From assembly GCA_009731375.1 (NCBI GenBank), contig BJOX01000215.1, forward strand, positions 592,868 to 656,867: a stretch of DNA of 64,000 nt, read 5' to 3'. Position numbers and translations under genes: made by a program. The notes beneath the pieces are model-generated. The model saw only the letters and a list, made by a program, of their open reading frames with translations. It was not told where the DNA came from and did no database searches. Shown piece by piece: positions 47,138-56,773 of this stretch (positions are counted from its first letter, which is position 1; each line of letters opens with the position of its first letter). Source of the stretch: Paulinella micropora (taxonomy: Eukaryota > Cercozoa > Imbricatea > Euglyphida).

Positions 47138-49273
47138 TCAGAACCACGCCGAGTGGCGGTGCAGCCAGCACACTTGCCACTTGTCTAGCGCACGGGGTGA
47201 ATCCAGCGTTGCGCCTGCAACACGCGCACACACGTGCATGCAAAAAAGCAGTAACAGGCCTTTGGATAAAAGTGAGAATGAACATATCCAACAAAAACTT
47301 ACCTCTTGAACATCCTGCTTGTTCTGGTTCTTACTCATTTTTACCCGAAGGGTACTTTTCCACACGTTCCTGAGCATCTTCGGCCGACAGCCGGGGCTTC
47401 TTAGAAGAAGACCCTTGTGCCTGTCGTTCCTCTCCCTGCTTGCGCTTTTGTGCTTCACTCCAGTCCTCGACGCCAGCAATTTGGCGCGCCTGCGCTCCGC
47501 CTTGCGACCCTCCTTGCGACCCTCCTTGCGACCCGCCTTGCGCTCCGCCTTGCCATTCGCCTCTAGCATCTTTTCGATTGCGCACCTGATTTTCTCTGTG
47601 TTATCTTGCGTCGCTGCCAAGGACAAAACCCTTTCCTGCCACTCCTCGACGCTGAGGCTTTCGTTGAGGCTCTCGCTGGGTCCCGAATCCGAGCCGGCAT
47701 CTGTAGTGCCAATCAGCCATTTGTCGTACTCGGCTTTTGGTACGATCCGCATATTTACGATGCCAAACGCTTTGAGCCGGCCCGCATCCTTGTGTGCCTT
47801 GTTCTTACAGTTCACATACCAGCACAGGCCCTCTCGACAGACTCCTGTGGGTTTGCACTCGTGTCCTGGCTCGGACTTGCTGCGCGGGCAGTAGACGCAG
47901 TAGTTGACGCGCCCGTCTCTTTTGTGAGCACCTCTGCCAGCGCCTAAGCCCGTGAGTGGGGGAAACACCTCGAAATCATTTTGGCGCAATGTGCGCTGGG
48001 GAATATTTCCTGCCGCCTTGAAAGTAGGTTGTTTCAGCTCCTTTAAGTACCCCTCATACGCCGAGATAAAGTCTTCCCACAGAGTAAGGCGTCCTTTATC
48101 TGGGATCACCCCGTGCTCCTTGGACCCCTCGTGCAGGAACCGCGCCAATACGTTCATGCGGGATTCGACGTATTTCTGGTTTTGCCGAAGCTCTTCAGGT
48201 GCTATATCTTGCCAGAAGTCAGCGCCCGGTTTCTCTTGTACAGCTATGCGATAGCGAGCAATGCAGCGTAGAAGAAGGTAGGGCAGCTCACTTTTGGCAA
48301 TACGTTCCTTCAAGTCGGACTGGACTCTTCCAGGAATCAGAAGCCACAGAAACAGCGCAAGTCGTCGCTTCCACTGCCCTTGTTTGTCGTCGTAGTTCAT
48401 AACCCAGTTGCCGGCCATGATCGCGGGCGATTTCCATCGAAGGTGTGTCACAGCTGTCTTGTTCTTACGGGGGACTGCTACGTTCTCTCCCGTGATGCAG
48501 CTCTGCATGGTCGCCTGATCTAGAACACTCGCAAAGTCTTGTGGCAGGTCCATACACATTACGATTTCCTTCTGATAAAGGCCTTCCAGGCCAAAGTGCT
48601 TTTCCATATTCGTAGACATTACCCCAACCTTACCCAAAGGCTTCATAAGCGCAATAAGCTCCAACACTGTGCCCTTCCCCGCGCCGCCGTCTCCCAGCAA
48701 AAACGGCATAACCTGCCAATTATCAAATTCTCCGAGGCTGTACATCAGCCTCCCAACGAGCACTTCGAACACGTGGCCCATTTCTTCGCTTAGCTGAAGC
48801 TTCAGCATCTTCGACCAAAGGGGCGTAAGGTATTCGTCGCCTTGGTTTTGAGCTTCCGCCAGTTTTTCGAAATCTATTTCGAAATCATAAAAGTGGTCAG
48901 TAAACGGCGCGGACTCGCCTTTTTCCTTGAAGTCAGCCCAGGTACGGTACTCCAAGGTCTTGATGTTGAACGAGCAATTACGGAAGCTGATCCAATCGCT
49001 GCGGATCGAAGACGGGGTCATTAGCGGGAAGAAAGGATGTGATACACGGGCTAGGTACTTATCCAGAGTGTCATTGCCCGCCCTGACATTGTTGGTGTAG
49101 TAGAGCGAAGACCCGAGCACCTCGGCAATGTAGGTTATATAATCGCTCGAATATTCGTACACCCCGGGGATGACCGTATGGGGCTTTAAGATAAATCCTT
49201 CGTATCGCAGTAGCTTGTTCTCTGAGCCATGGCGCACCAGCAGCTCGCGGCAGCATTCCGTATCATTGGCCAA
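47138..49273 (-). CDS. D5-type SF3 primase-helicase, C-terminal (helicase) part
   Basis: 711 codons. LLGDGGAGKGTVLELI (Walker A, about 195), KEIVMCMDLPQDF (Walker B-like) and PAIMAGNW with Asn (motif C) mark an SF3 helicase of the D5 family, which unwinds DNA in nucleocytoplasmic large DNA viruses and relatives. The N-terminal portion in this frame matches the D5 region just before the ATPase. A CPRSKSEPGHECKP...C cluster follows the ATPase. Beyond about residue 580 the frame is low complexity (KAGRKEGRKEGRK); protein-like sequence with an NLS (SSSKKPRL) continues in another frame (47331-47585), so the C-terminus is uncertain. The first ~300 residues of the gene lie in the 49279-50226 frame. 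Confidence 0.8.
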   Translation of the reverse strand: MANDTECCRELLVRHGSENKLLRYEGFILKPHTVIPGVYEYSSDYITYIAEVLGSSLYYTNNVRAGNDTLDKYLARVSHPFFPLMTPSSIRSDWISFRNCSFNIKTLEYRTWADFKEKGESAPFTDHFYDFEIDFEKLAEAQNQGDEYLTPLWSKMLKLQLSEEMGHVFEVLVGRLMYSLGEFDNWQVMPFLLGDGGAGKGTVLELIALMKPLGKVGVMSTNMEKHFGLEGLYQKEIVMCMDLPQDFASVLDQATMQSCITGENVAVPRKNKTAVTHLRWKSPAIMAGNWVMNYDDKQGQWKRRLALFLWLLIPGRVQSDLKERIAKSELPYLLLRCIARYRIAVQEKPGADFWQDIAPEELRQNQKYVESRMNVLARFLHEGSKEHGVIPDKGRLTLWEDFISAYEGYLKELKQPTFKAAGNIPQRTLRQNDFEVFPPLTGLGAGRGAHKRDGRVNYCVYCPRSKSEPGHECKPTGVCREGLCWYVNCKNKAHKDAGRLKAFGIVNMRIVPKAEYDKWLIGTTDAGSDSGPSESLNESLSVEEWQERVLSLAATQDNTEKIRCAIEKMLEANGKAERKAGRKEGRKEGRKAERRRAKLLASRTGVKHKSASRERNDRHKGLLLRSPGCRPKMLRNVWKSTLRVKMSKNQNKQDVQEVSFCWICSFSLLSKGLLLLFCMHVCARVAGATLDSPRALDKWQVCWLHRHSAWF

Positions 49274-49278
49274 CTTGT

Positions 49279-50226
49279 TCAGATTAACAGGGCCATAGAG
49301 CTTCTTTTTGTCCTCGATCGTAGGTAAGTAGCTGTCGCTATGAAACTCGACGTCGAGCCCAGCACCTCTTTTACGTGAGCCCGAATACTCGCCAGCCTCG
49401 CGCTCGTAAAGACACTCTCCCCGCGCCTATGTAGTTTGCTTTCTACTAGCAGTTCATCGTACTTGTAAACCCCGGTGTAAAGAGCCTGGGAGCGCAGGTA
49501 CCTCATGACAGCCATCATGATCTTCAGTTCTTCTCGCTGGTAGACGTACGAGACAAAGGTAGCTAGCTTGTTGGGTTTGTCGCCGAGTGACTGCACCAAA
49601 GCCCACACCTCCGCAAAGACATCCAAGCGTTTGAACTGCTCCCCCAGGCTCTTGCAAGCCTGCGACCAGTCGCGCATGAGCGGGCAATCGATCAGGTAGT
49701 CGCTCCGCACAGACTTTTGGTTGATCACCGAGTTGAACTGCTTTTTGGCCCACTTTCTATTAGCAAGAGTATCCTCTCTGCCGACCTGCTCCAAAAACAG
49801 CTTTTGCATTGATTCCCTCTCACCGTTCACGTACTTGCTAAACAGAGCTGGCACCTTCACCCCCTCTCTGTCTGCAATCTGCACCAGAATAGTGGCTGCG
49901 GCATTGCTTATGTCGATCGATTCGTAGTAGTTGCCAGAGACAAGACGCGTTATCCATTTCGGAACATTTCCAATCGAACCTTCCCCGAAAGCCCTCCCTT
50001 TCTTGTCATGTTTGCCTGGCATGTACTCGACAGGGTTTCGAGTATGACCGCAGGACTCCAACAGCGCGTTGACATTCGGCTCCCACTCGTTCAGGTCTTC
50101 TAGCATGGAGATCGTTTTTAGCATCTTCTTGTCCATGCGTTGGCTTAGCGTAAAAATCGGCTTGGGAGTCTCTTCCTCGTCGTCGGCATCACTGTTGTCT
50201 CTCTCGGCTGGCTTTTTTCTAGGCAT
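49279..50226 (-). CDS. D5-type primase-helicase, N-terminal part
   Basis: 315 codons from ATG 50226. It opens with an acidic basic mix (PRKKPAERDNSDADDEEE), then a helical domain with EYMPGKHDKKGRAFGEGSIG and DYLIDCPLMRDW, resembling the region that precedes the ATPase in D5-like proteins. The frame stops at 49279, but the downstream 49273 frame continues the protein with a shift near 49290-49340. The spacing (no intergenic region) and complementary domain content show one gene. A perfect reading frame on both sides suggests one indel, whether error or mutation. It sits next to the 50.4-52 kb repeat array. Confidence 0.7.
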   Translation of the reverse strand: MPRKKPAERDNSDADDEEETPKPIFTLSQRMDKKMLKTISMLEDLNEWEPNVNALLESCGHTRNPVEYMPGKHDKKGRAFGEGSIGNVPKWITRLVSGNYYESIDISNAAATILVQIADREGVKVPALFSKYVNGERESMQKLFLEQVGREDTLANRKWAKKQFNSVINQKSVRSDYLIDCPLMRDWSQACKSLGEQFKRLDVFAEVWALVQSLGDKPNKLATFVSYVYQREELKIMMAVMRYLRSQALYTGVYKYDELLVESKLHRRGESVFTSARLASIRAHVKEVLGSTSSFIATATYLRSRTKRSSMALLI

Positions 50227-50379
50227 GACAGCTCTTGCCTAAAAACCCTACGCAAGAAAAAAAATCAAAAGTTAGCTTTCACTGGCAACTTCACATGAAG
50301 TGACTATATATTTATGCAAAAGAAAAAGCAAAGGGCTCTGTAACTGCTCTTGTTTACTTTCCTGGGTTTAATAAAACCC

Positions 50380-52010
50380 AAGAATGACTTGGGCACTGTC
50401 CCGAAACCGCCGGGGGTGGTCTTGCAATTTTTTTTACAGAAACCCCTGCACAGGCAAGGGTCGGGGGGTGCTCGGGCGGGGTGTTGCGACCCCCTCCCCC
50501 CTCCCCTCCGTCTACACAAACCCCTGCTCGGGGCGGGGGTCGGGGTGCTCGGGCGGCGTGTCCATGGTTTTTTTTGAGTCAAGAAACATAAAGTTTTTAA
50601 GATTTTTTTGGTTGGTCTTGCAATTTTTTTTACAGAAACCCCTGCACAGGCAAGGGTCGGGGGGTGCTCGGGCGGGGTGTTGCGACCCCCCCCCCCCCCC
50701 CCCCCCCCCCCGTCNNNNNNNNNNACACAAACCCCTGCTCGGGGCGGGGGTCGGGGTGCTCGGGCGGCGTGTCCATGGTTTTTTTTGAGTCAAGAAACAT
50801 AAAGTTTTTAAGATTTTTTTTGGTTGGTCTTGCAATTTTTTTTTACAGAAACCCCTGCACAGGCAAGGGTCGGGGGGTGCTCGGGCGGGATGTTGCGACC
50901 CCCCCCTCCCCTCCGTCTACACAAACCTCTGCTCGGGCGGGAGTCGGGGTGCTCGGGTGGGGGTTGCTGAAAAAATTGCAAGACCAACCAAAAAAAATCT
51001 CAAAAACTTTATGTTTCTTGACTCAAAAAAAAAGTGGACACGCCGCCCGGGCGGGGGGTCGGGGTGCTCGGGCGGGGTGTTGCGACCCCCCCCCCCCCCC
51101 CCCCCCCCCCCCNNNNNNNNNNCTACACAAACCCCTGCTCGGGGCGGGGGTCGGGGTGCTCGGGCGGCGTGTCCATGGTTTTTTTTGAGTCAAGAAACAT
51201 AAAGTTTTTAAGATTTTTTTGGGTGGTCTTGCAATTTTTTTTTACAGAAACCCCTGCACAGGCAAGGGTCGGGGGGTGCTCGGGCGGGATGTTGCGACCC
51301 CCCCCCCCTCCCCTCCGTCTACACAAACCTCTGCTCGGGCGGGGGTCGGGGTGCTCGGGTGGGGGTTTCTGAAAAAATTGCAAGACCCACCAAAAAAAAT
51401 CTCAAAAACTTTATGTTTCTTGACTCAAAAAAAAAGTGGACACGCCGCCCGGGCGGGGGGGCGGGGGTGCTCGGGCGGGGTGTTGCGACCCCCCCCCCCC
51501 CCCCCCCCCCCCCCCCTNNNNNNNNNNACCTCTGCTCGGGCGGGGGTCGGGGTGCTCGGGTGGGGGTTGCTGAAAAAATTGCAAGACCCACCAAAAAAAA
51601 TCTCAAAAACTTTATGTTTCTTGACTAAAAAAAAAAGTGGACACGCCGCCCGGGCGGGGGGTCGGGGTGCTCGGGCGGCGTGTCCATGGTTTTTTTTTAG
51701 TCGAGAAACATAAAGTTTTAAAGATTTTTTTGGGTGGTCTTGCAATTTTTTTTACAGAAACCCCTGCACAGGCAAGGGTCGGGGGGTGCTCGGGCGGGTT
51801 GTCGCGACCCCCCCCCCTCCCCTCCGTCTACACAAACCCCTGCTCGGGGCGGGGGTCGGGGTGCTCGGGTGGGGGTTTCTGAAAAAATTGCAAGACCAAC
51901 CAAAAAAAATCTCAAAAACTTTATGTTTCTTGACTCAAAAAAACCCCTCGACACACCGCCCGAGCACCCGCGACCCCCGCTCAGCCAGGGGTTTTTCCCC
52001 AATCCTTTTT
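50380..52010. repeat. array of direct and inverted repeats with AT-rich cores
   Basis: A roughly 210-bp unit consists of an AT-rich core (GAGTCAAGAAACATAAAG, T-runs, GGTCTTGCAATTTTTT) and GC-rich flanks (ACAGAAACCCCTGCACAGG, TCGGGGTGCTCGGGCGG). I count four cores in plus orientation (near 50580, 50790, 51190, 51705) and four inverted (near 51010, 51410, 51615, 51920), making large palindromes. Three 10-N gaps (50715, 51113, 51518) fall in C-runs, so the array is probably collapsed. No coding content is supported. Its position between the D5 gene and convergent DNA makes a replication origin or other structural role plausible, but unproven. Confidence 0.85.
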
Positions 52011-52414
52011 TTGGGAAAAAATGGCCGCGGCAGACCCCCCCTATCCCCGAGTTCTTAGGATACAGGGTACGGTTTCGTCACCAAACCCCTGCACGCTCAC
52101 CCCCCGACCCCGGCCCCAGCCGCGTCGTGCCCAAGCTGTTGCGCGCCCCCACCCTCCCTCAAGNNNNNNNNNNNNNNNNNNNNNNNNNNNNNNNNNNNNN
52201 NNNNNNNNNNNNNNNNNNNNNNNNNNNNNNNNNNNNNNNNNNNNNNNNNNNNNNNNNNNNNNNNNNNNNNNNNNNNNNNNNNNNNNNNNNNNNNNNNNNN
52301 NNNNNNNNNNNNNNCCCCCCCCCCCCCCCCCCCCCCCGATTCCCCCTTCAGCTGTCTCCCCGGCCCCGCGAGCTAATTGTGCAAACTAAATCGCACGGGA
52401 AAGTACGAAAAAAA
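52011..52414. other. intergenic with 151-N gap
   Basis: GC-rich sequence, gap 52164-52314 and a C-run. No supported gene. Confidence 0.8.
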
Positions 52415-52420
52415 ATTTAT
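52415..52420 (-). terminator. poly(A) signal for the 52522-54914 gene
   Basis: TTTATT on plus = AATAAA on minus, about 105 bp beyond the stop at 52522. Confidence 0.4.
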
Positions 52421-52521
52421 TAAAAAAAAACAACAAAAGTCTCAAACTAATAAGTCTTGTACATATTCTAAAATTGACCAAGTTTTTTTTTTGCTTTTTT
52501 TTTCAATGTCTTTGTCGAACT

Positions 52522-52917
52522 TTAAGTCATCAAGTTCGAGCCAGAGACATTGGCGCCCGTCATGTCGACCAAGGGCGCCAGCAGCCGCGTTCGCAGCTGC
52601 TTCCAGTGGGTGTGGTTGTAGTGCGCCGACAGGACAGCATCCACGTGGATCTCGAGCTCGTGGCACAGCAGGTCCAGACGTCGCAAGGGCTTTGTGTCTT
52701 CGATCACATAGCCGGAAATTTCGCTAGGCAACGCCTGCCAGCACTGGTCGTGCCTGAGAGCCGCCAGGGTTTCTTGGAGCTCGCACCAGATCCTGTTCGA
52801 CGGAGGGTGCACGGAGTGTGCGCCGCGTCCTCGAGGCGATCGAACAGCACCGCCGCGTAGGCTGCCAGCCTGCGCCGCACCTTGCTGCCCTGGAACCACG
52901 GGCGCGCATAGGGCCAC
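52522..52917 (-). CDS. C-terminal continuation of the 52704-54914 gene in a shifted frame
   Basis: From about 52800 to 52522 this frame gives normal helical protein (CELQETLAALRHDQCWQALP, then DLLCHELEIHVDAVLS). It is the better continuation of the LRR-like protein than the last ~30 residues of the 52704 frame. A single indel near 52790-52810 is implied. The upstream part of this ORF is wrong-frame. Confidence 0.5.
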   Translation of the reverse strand: MALCAPVVPGQQGAAQAGSLRGGAVRSPRGRGAHSVHPPSNRIWCELQETLAALRHDQCWQALPSEISGYVIEDTKPLRRLDLLCHELEIHVDAVLSAHYNHTHWKQLRTRLLAPLVDMTGANVSGSNLMT

Positions 52918-54914
52918 CGGTCGTTAGCGAACGGCATCGTGTTCTTGGCGAGGATCGCAAGCGGCCGCTCCGAACGCACCGCGTCCGCGTCGCCCAGCGT
53001 GCCGGAGCAGACCAGGAAGGTCCACAGCTCGGGCCACACCCCCGGCGGAGCGGCGCGGCACCTTACACCCTGTGCCGCGGCCGCCACCGCGGCCGCCGCG
53101 AGAGAGCGCCGAGCCCTGGCGGCGCTCAGCCACAGCGTGAAGTTCTTGACGCCGTAGGCTACCTCGCCCCGCGGCGAGCGGAAGCAGCGCAGAATCGAGA
53201 ACTGCCGCAGCCCGTGGGTAGGCAGCGCGGGCCCGCGCGGCGGCCACAAGGGCGGAGGCCCCGCAGCATCACCGTCGTCGTCGGCGCGGGCCGGCAGGTC
53301 AAGCAGCCAGAAGCGGCCGCAATGGAGCGGCACGCCCGACGAGCACAGCCCGTGCCATACTAGGCGCTGCAGTTCCAAAAGGCCCGGCAAATAACATCGC
53401 GCTTGCTCTTGCTCCAGTAGGTAACCTTGGAGCCGGAAGCTGTAGAAAGAAAACTCTTGGGTGGCGCCGAGCGCGCCCGGCCTCGCGAACAGGCGCTGGT
53501 ACGAGCGGCCCCAAGCCAAGATCCGCCGGCGCTGCACTTGCTCGTCGTCGTCGTCCTTGTCGAGGTCGTCGTCGTCGGCTGCGGCGGGCGGGGGGCGCAG
53601 GGCCAGCGTGACCCCCAGCCTGGACGGGGGGCGCGGCCCGCCGCAGCTCCAGACCTGTGCCAGCACGGCGCCGGCGGGCCAGTCCTGCGAGTGCCAGGGC
53701 GGGCTGCGGTCGACTAGCGTCAAGTGCGCGGGCGCCAGGAGCCGCAGGGCCTCCAGGTCGGCGGCGCTCGGCTGGTCCCACAGGTCGAGTCTGAGCAGCC
53801 GCAGGTCCAGAAAAGAAGGGGAGGCGCCGCCACGGGGCAGGAGCGCCCGGCGCAGCTGGTCCAGGACGCCGCGCTCCCAGCGCGCAATGTGCTCGTGGTT
53901 AGGCAGTTCCGAAGTGCTGTCCAGGCAGACGCCCAGGCCGAGGACATATGTCTGCAGCGCGGGGGTGCAGGCGCGGTCCCAGTCGAGCCCGCCCGCGTCT
54001 TCGTCGTGAGCGAGTTGCTGCAGCAACAAGATGAGGTCCTGCGGCGGCAAGCAGCCCCCGGCGACCACGCGCTGCAGCCGCGGCCAGCACACCGCCCGCG
54101 CTCCCACCGGTAGCACCAGGCCTTCTTCTACGTCCGTGACGTAGGCGCCTGCGAAACTCGCCAAGACTTCGCACACCTCGAGCGTCGGGGCCAAGAGCTC
54201 AAAGCCCTCGCCCCACAAACGAGGGTCGCTGCAGTCGACCAGTCGCAGGCACCGCAGGGGCGGCACGGGGCCCGGCTGCGGCCACAGCGCGCTGACCCCG
54301 TGCGGCCCAAAGTACATCGAGTCCAAGTGCAGTTCTTGCAAGCCGAGGAGTAGCAGGCGCAGCGCCTCTTCGAGCGGCGGCCTGATAGTGGCTGCGAACT
54401 CTTCGAAGTCACACTCGTTCCGTAGCGTGACAGACAAAGCCTGGAGCGGGCCCGCGCCACAGCAGTCTGCCCAAGCGCCCAGGAGCTCGGCGGCCGCGTA
54501 CGAGTCGCAGTCCAGGGATAGGCGCGTGACGTGGCGGAACCAGGGCAGGGCCAGCCGCAACAGGCGCCGCTTGCGCGGGAGCAGCGGCGCCTGTGCGGGG
54601 TTATGGTCCCGGTCGTACTCGAGCGTGAGCGACGTGCAGAGCTGAGGGTAAACCTCGGCAGCGGCCTCGGCGGCCGCCACGACTTGTTCGGGCAGGTCGG
54701 TCTGGGACGTGGCATCGTTTAGGGCCAGCGCTAGCCATCGCTGCGGCAACATGTAGGCACGCAGCTGCTGCTGCCAGCCCCTCGACGCCCGCAGCAGCGC
54801 TACTAGTTCTCGTCGCGCCAGCAGCCCGACCCCGTGCGAGAAAAACACTTCCTGCCAGCCGCCCAGACTGGCACTACCAGCTTGGCCGGTGCAGTGGCGC
54901 TTGCGCGGTCGCAT
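52704..54914 (-). CDS. F-box/LRR-like protein
   Basis: 736 codons from ATG 54914. The N-terminal 50 residues (VGLLARRELVALLRASRGWQ) resemble an F-box helix bundle. The body is Leu-rich, with repeating strands of LRR type (LTSLTLEYD, VTRLSLDCD, LQALSVTLRNEC, LQELHLDSMYF, LRCLRLVDCSD, LRLLRLDLWD). An Asp-rich loop interrupts at about 455. The frame probably breaks near 52800 and continues at 52522-52917. If F-box is right it would recruit host SCF ubiquitin ligase to viral targets; that is inferred. It is divergent from nothing close: the 54927 gene lies upstream in the same direction. Confidence 0.6.
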   Translation of the reverse strand: MRPRKRHCTGQAGSASLGGWQEVFFSHGVGLLARRELVALLRASRGWQQQLRAYMLPQRWLALALNDATSQTDLPEQVVAAAEAAAEVYPQLCTSLTLEYDRDHNPAQAPLLPRKRRLLRLALPWFRHVTRLSLDCDSYAAAELLGAWADCCGAGPLQALSVTLRNECDFEEFAATIRPPLEEALRLLLLGLQELHLDSMYFGPHGVSALWPQPGPVPPLRCLRLVDCSDPRLWGEGFELLAPTLEVCEVLASFAGAYVTDVEEGLVLPVGARAVCWPRLQRVVAGGCLPPQDLILLLQQLAHDEDAGGLDWDRACTPALQTYVLGLGVCLDSTSELPNHEHIARWERGVLDQLRRALLPRGGASPSFLDLRLLRLDLWDQPSAADLEALRLLAPAHLTLVDRSPPWHSQDWPAGAVLAQVWSCGGPRPPSRLGVTLALRPPPAAADDDDLDKDDDDEQVQRRRILAWGRSYQRLFARPGALGATQEFSFYSFRLQGYLLEQEQARCYLPGLLELQRLVWHGLCSSGVPLHCGRFWLLDLPARADDDGDAAGPPPLWPPRGPALPTHGLRQFSILRCFRSPRGEVAYGVKNFTLWLSAARARRSLAAAAVAAAAQGVRCRAAPPGVWPELWTFLVCSGTLGDADAVRSERPLAILAKNTMPFANDRWPYARPWFQGSKVRRRLAAYAAVLFDRLEDAAHTPCTLRRTGSGASSKKPWRLSGTTSAGRRCLAKFPAM

Positions 54915-54926
54915 CTTGGGTTTTAA

Positions 54927-56075
54927 TTAAACTAATCCGCGGCGGGCTTTCTTGCAGTTTGTGCACTCTAGGCACTTGTGTGGCGTGGGCTTTGTAGTTC
55001 TAGAACTAGACAAGGCACGGTACAGTTTGTCCCGGAGGGGTTTGTTCTTACTCTCGGAGGTAGCTTCGCGGGCGACTTTCTGCAGCTGAGCGGCGAGGGC
55101 ACTCTCGTTGTACCTAGAGGCACTCCCCCCCGCCCGCGCAGCAATGAGCGACTCCAGGGAACGCAAAATCAGGCGCCGATCGGCTGAGTTGTGTCCTCTT
55201 TGACTCCAAGTACACTCGTAAATGAAATTCTGCACGCCCCACAGGACCGGCCGAGCGCCTGTAGGCAGGCCGGAGAAATCGCCTTTGAGCCTGTCAAACT
55301 TCATTTGCAGAGTAGCGTTGCACTGAACCTTCCCCTCGCCCAGAGTCTCCTCCTCGTCCAGAGTCGCCTTTTTCTTGAGCTTAACAAAGGTTCGGATGAA
55401 ACAACCAAATTTTTTGCACAGATTTTCTTGTTTTGTATGAGTTGGTTTGTTTTGTAGCCAATCGTCAATCGTTTGCTGCGACGCCGCGCCCAGCAAACCA
55501 TGCAGGACATGGATGTCCGCCAGCCGGAGGCAGCTCGTGCGTGCGTTGTATAGCTCCAGCAGGCACAGGAATTCGTTTTTTGTCAGGCACTCCCAGAATT
55601 GGACTTCTTGGCACTCACTGGTATTTATTGGCCAGAAGCGCTCTAAAGCCTGCTCTAGTGTCTGTCCTCTAGTTATGGCGTCGCCAACAATTTCCAGTTG
55701 GGCCGCGCCGTGATCGCTCAGCATGCTACGGAGCTGGGGCTCCGTAGTAGTACTTCTTCTGAGAGCAACTACAAAGTCAGCATGATCGGGAAGAGAGGAG
55801 GAAGCTTGGTCCTTGAGCGCTTCGGCCAGCGGCGCCAGTGCGTGGGTGCGGCTTTCCGTATCTGCCCAGATGCTGGGAGAAAAGTATCTGCTGCTGTTGG
55901 CCAGCAGCGCCAGGTGAGCCGAACCTGGAGCAGCTCCTGGCCTGCCGATCCCTCTTCTTTCCGCAAGCGGTACACCGCGATGTGCGAGACATCCGAGGGA
56001 GTAAACTCTTGGTGCTGCTTGGAGCCCAAGATCAAGCGCGCGTAGCGCTGCATGAGCAAAAAGAGCTCCCTCCAC
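54927..56075 (-). CDS. broken paralogue of the kinase-like protein, C-terminal part
   Basis: 382 codons. From about 55920 down this frame continues the module begun in 55769-56773 (AHLALLANSSRYFSPSIWAD, then DHADFVVALRR). It ends with a helical domain and a C-terminal Cys cluster (HKCLECTNCKK) not seen in the 13088 copy. The first ~50 codons are wrong-frame. It is the last piece of a gene spanning 57844-54927. Confidence 0.55.
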   Translation of the reverse strand: MEGALFAHAALRALDLGLQAAPRVYSLGCLAHRGVPLAERRGIGRPGAAPGSAHLALLANSSRYFSPSIWADTESRTHALAPLAEALKDQASSSLPDHADFVVALRRSTTTEPQLRSMLSDHGAAQLEIVGDAITRGQTLEQALERFWPINTSECQEVQFWECLTKNEFLCLLELYNARTSCLRLADIHVLHGLLGAASQQTIDDWLQNKPTHTKQENLCKKFGCFIRTFVKLKKKATLDEEETLGEGKVQCNATLQMKFDRLKGDFSGLPTGARPVLWGVQNFIYECTWSQRGHNSADRRLILRSLESLIAARAGGSASRYNESALAAQLQKVAREATSESKNKPLRDKLYRALSSSRTTKPTPHKCLECTNCKKARRGLV

Positions 56076-56773
56076 GCGCGGGGGGCCACCTCGGGGTCAG
56101 TCAAGTACTCCGCCAGCGTACCGTCATCCTCTGGCTGAGCTTGGCAGGCCAGCCCCCACCACTGGTTCTGCTTCTGGAGCACGCGATCGCACAGCCCAAG
56201 GACGCCCGTTAACAACCGCCTCCTGTTTCCTTCCACGATCTTCGTCGCAGCCGATTCTTTTATTTCGCTGACAAAGCTTTCTCGAGCGCCGGGGGGGATC
56301 AGTGTCAAGCAGCACGGTTCGCCTCCTACCTGGTTATCATACATATCCTTGCTCCACTTCTTGGCGTACAGGCAAGCATCCTTGTCATAGTCGGGCAAGA
56401 GTGCAAACGTCACCATCGACGTGCGTCGTCGTCTGCCGTCTTCAGCCCGCGGATCCTGCTGCTGCAAAACCCAGAACGCTAGCTTCTGCGGGGACAGAAA
56501 CTCTGCTTCCGCTTCCACCACCCCACGTGCGCCCGCCAATTTCTGGATTTGGAGGGGCAACTCTGCCCTCGTGTCGGGCTCTGTAACCCACCAAGGGACT
56601 TGGTGAGACTGCGCCGCCTGCTGTAGCTCGTAAATGAGCCGAAGGATAGACGGCGCAGCGCCGCCTTGGCCGCACTCGGCACACTCTCGAGTAGCTCGTA
56701 CAACAACGCCAAGTACCGCTCTGCCGCCACGGTCAGAGCTGGCTGTTCTTTGGCCAAGATGCTCCGTCAGCAC
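55769..56773 (-). CDS. broken paralogue of the kinase-like protein, middle part
   Basis: From about 56650 to 55920 this frame is coding: WELF-type block RAWRELFLLMQRYARLILGS, closely like WEELFLLMRRYARLLL of the 13088 protein, and DDGTLAEYLTDPEVAPRAW like AGLLSQHLRDPRLAPRAW. The C-terminal and N-terminal ends of the ORF are out of frame. A short stretch between 56760 and 56660 codes in the third frame. No catalytic Asp/Asn pair is visible in this module. Confidence 0.55.
   Translation of the reverse strand: MLTEHLGQRTASSDRGGRAVLGVVVRATRECAECGQGGAAPSILRLIYELQQAAQSHQVPWWVTEPDTRAELPLQIQKLAGARGVVEAEAEFLSPQKLAFWVLQQQDPRAEDGRRRRTSMVTFALLPDYDKDACLYAKKWSKDMYDNQVGGEPCCLTLIPPGARESFVSEIKESAATKIVEGNRRRLLTGVLGLCDRVLQKQNQWWGLACQAQPEDDGTLAEYLTDPEVAPRAWRELFLLMQRYARLILGSKQHQEFTPSDVSHIAVYRLRKEEGSAGQELLQVRLTWRCWPTAADTFLPASGQIRKAAPTHWRRWPKRSRTKLPPLFPIMLTL

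Noticed and set aside
50384-51882. Proline/arginine-rich ORFs in the repeat array
   Set aside because: They are translations of GC-rich repeats, run through N gaps, and occur in all frames; no consistent protein emerges.
50380-52010. CRISPR array
   Set aside because: The repeats are long, in both orientations, without regular unique spacers or cas genes, and the gene set is eukaryotic-viral.
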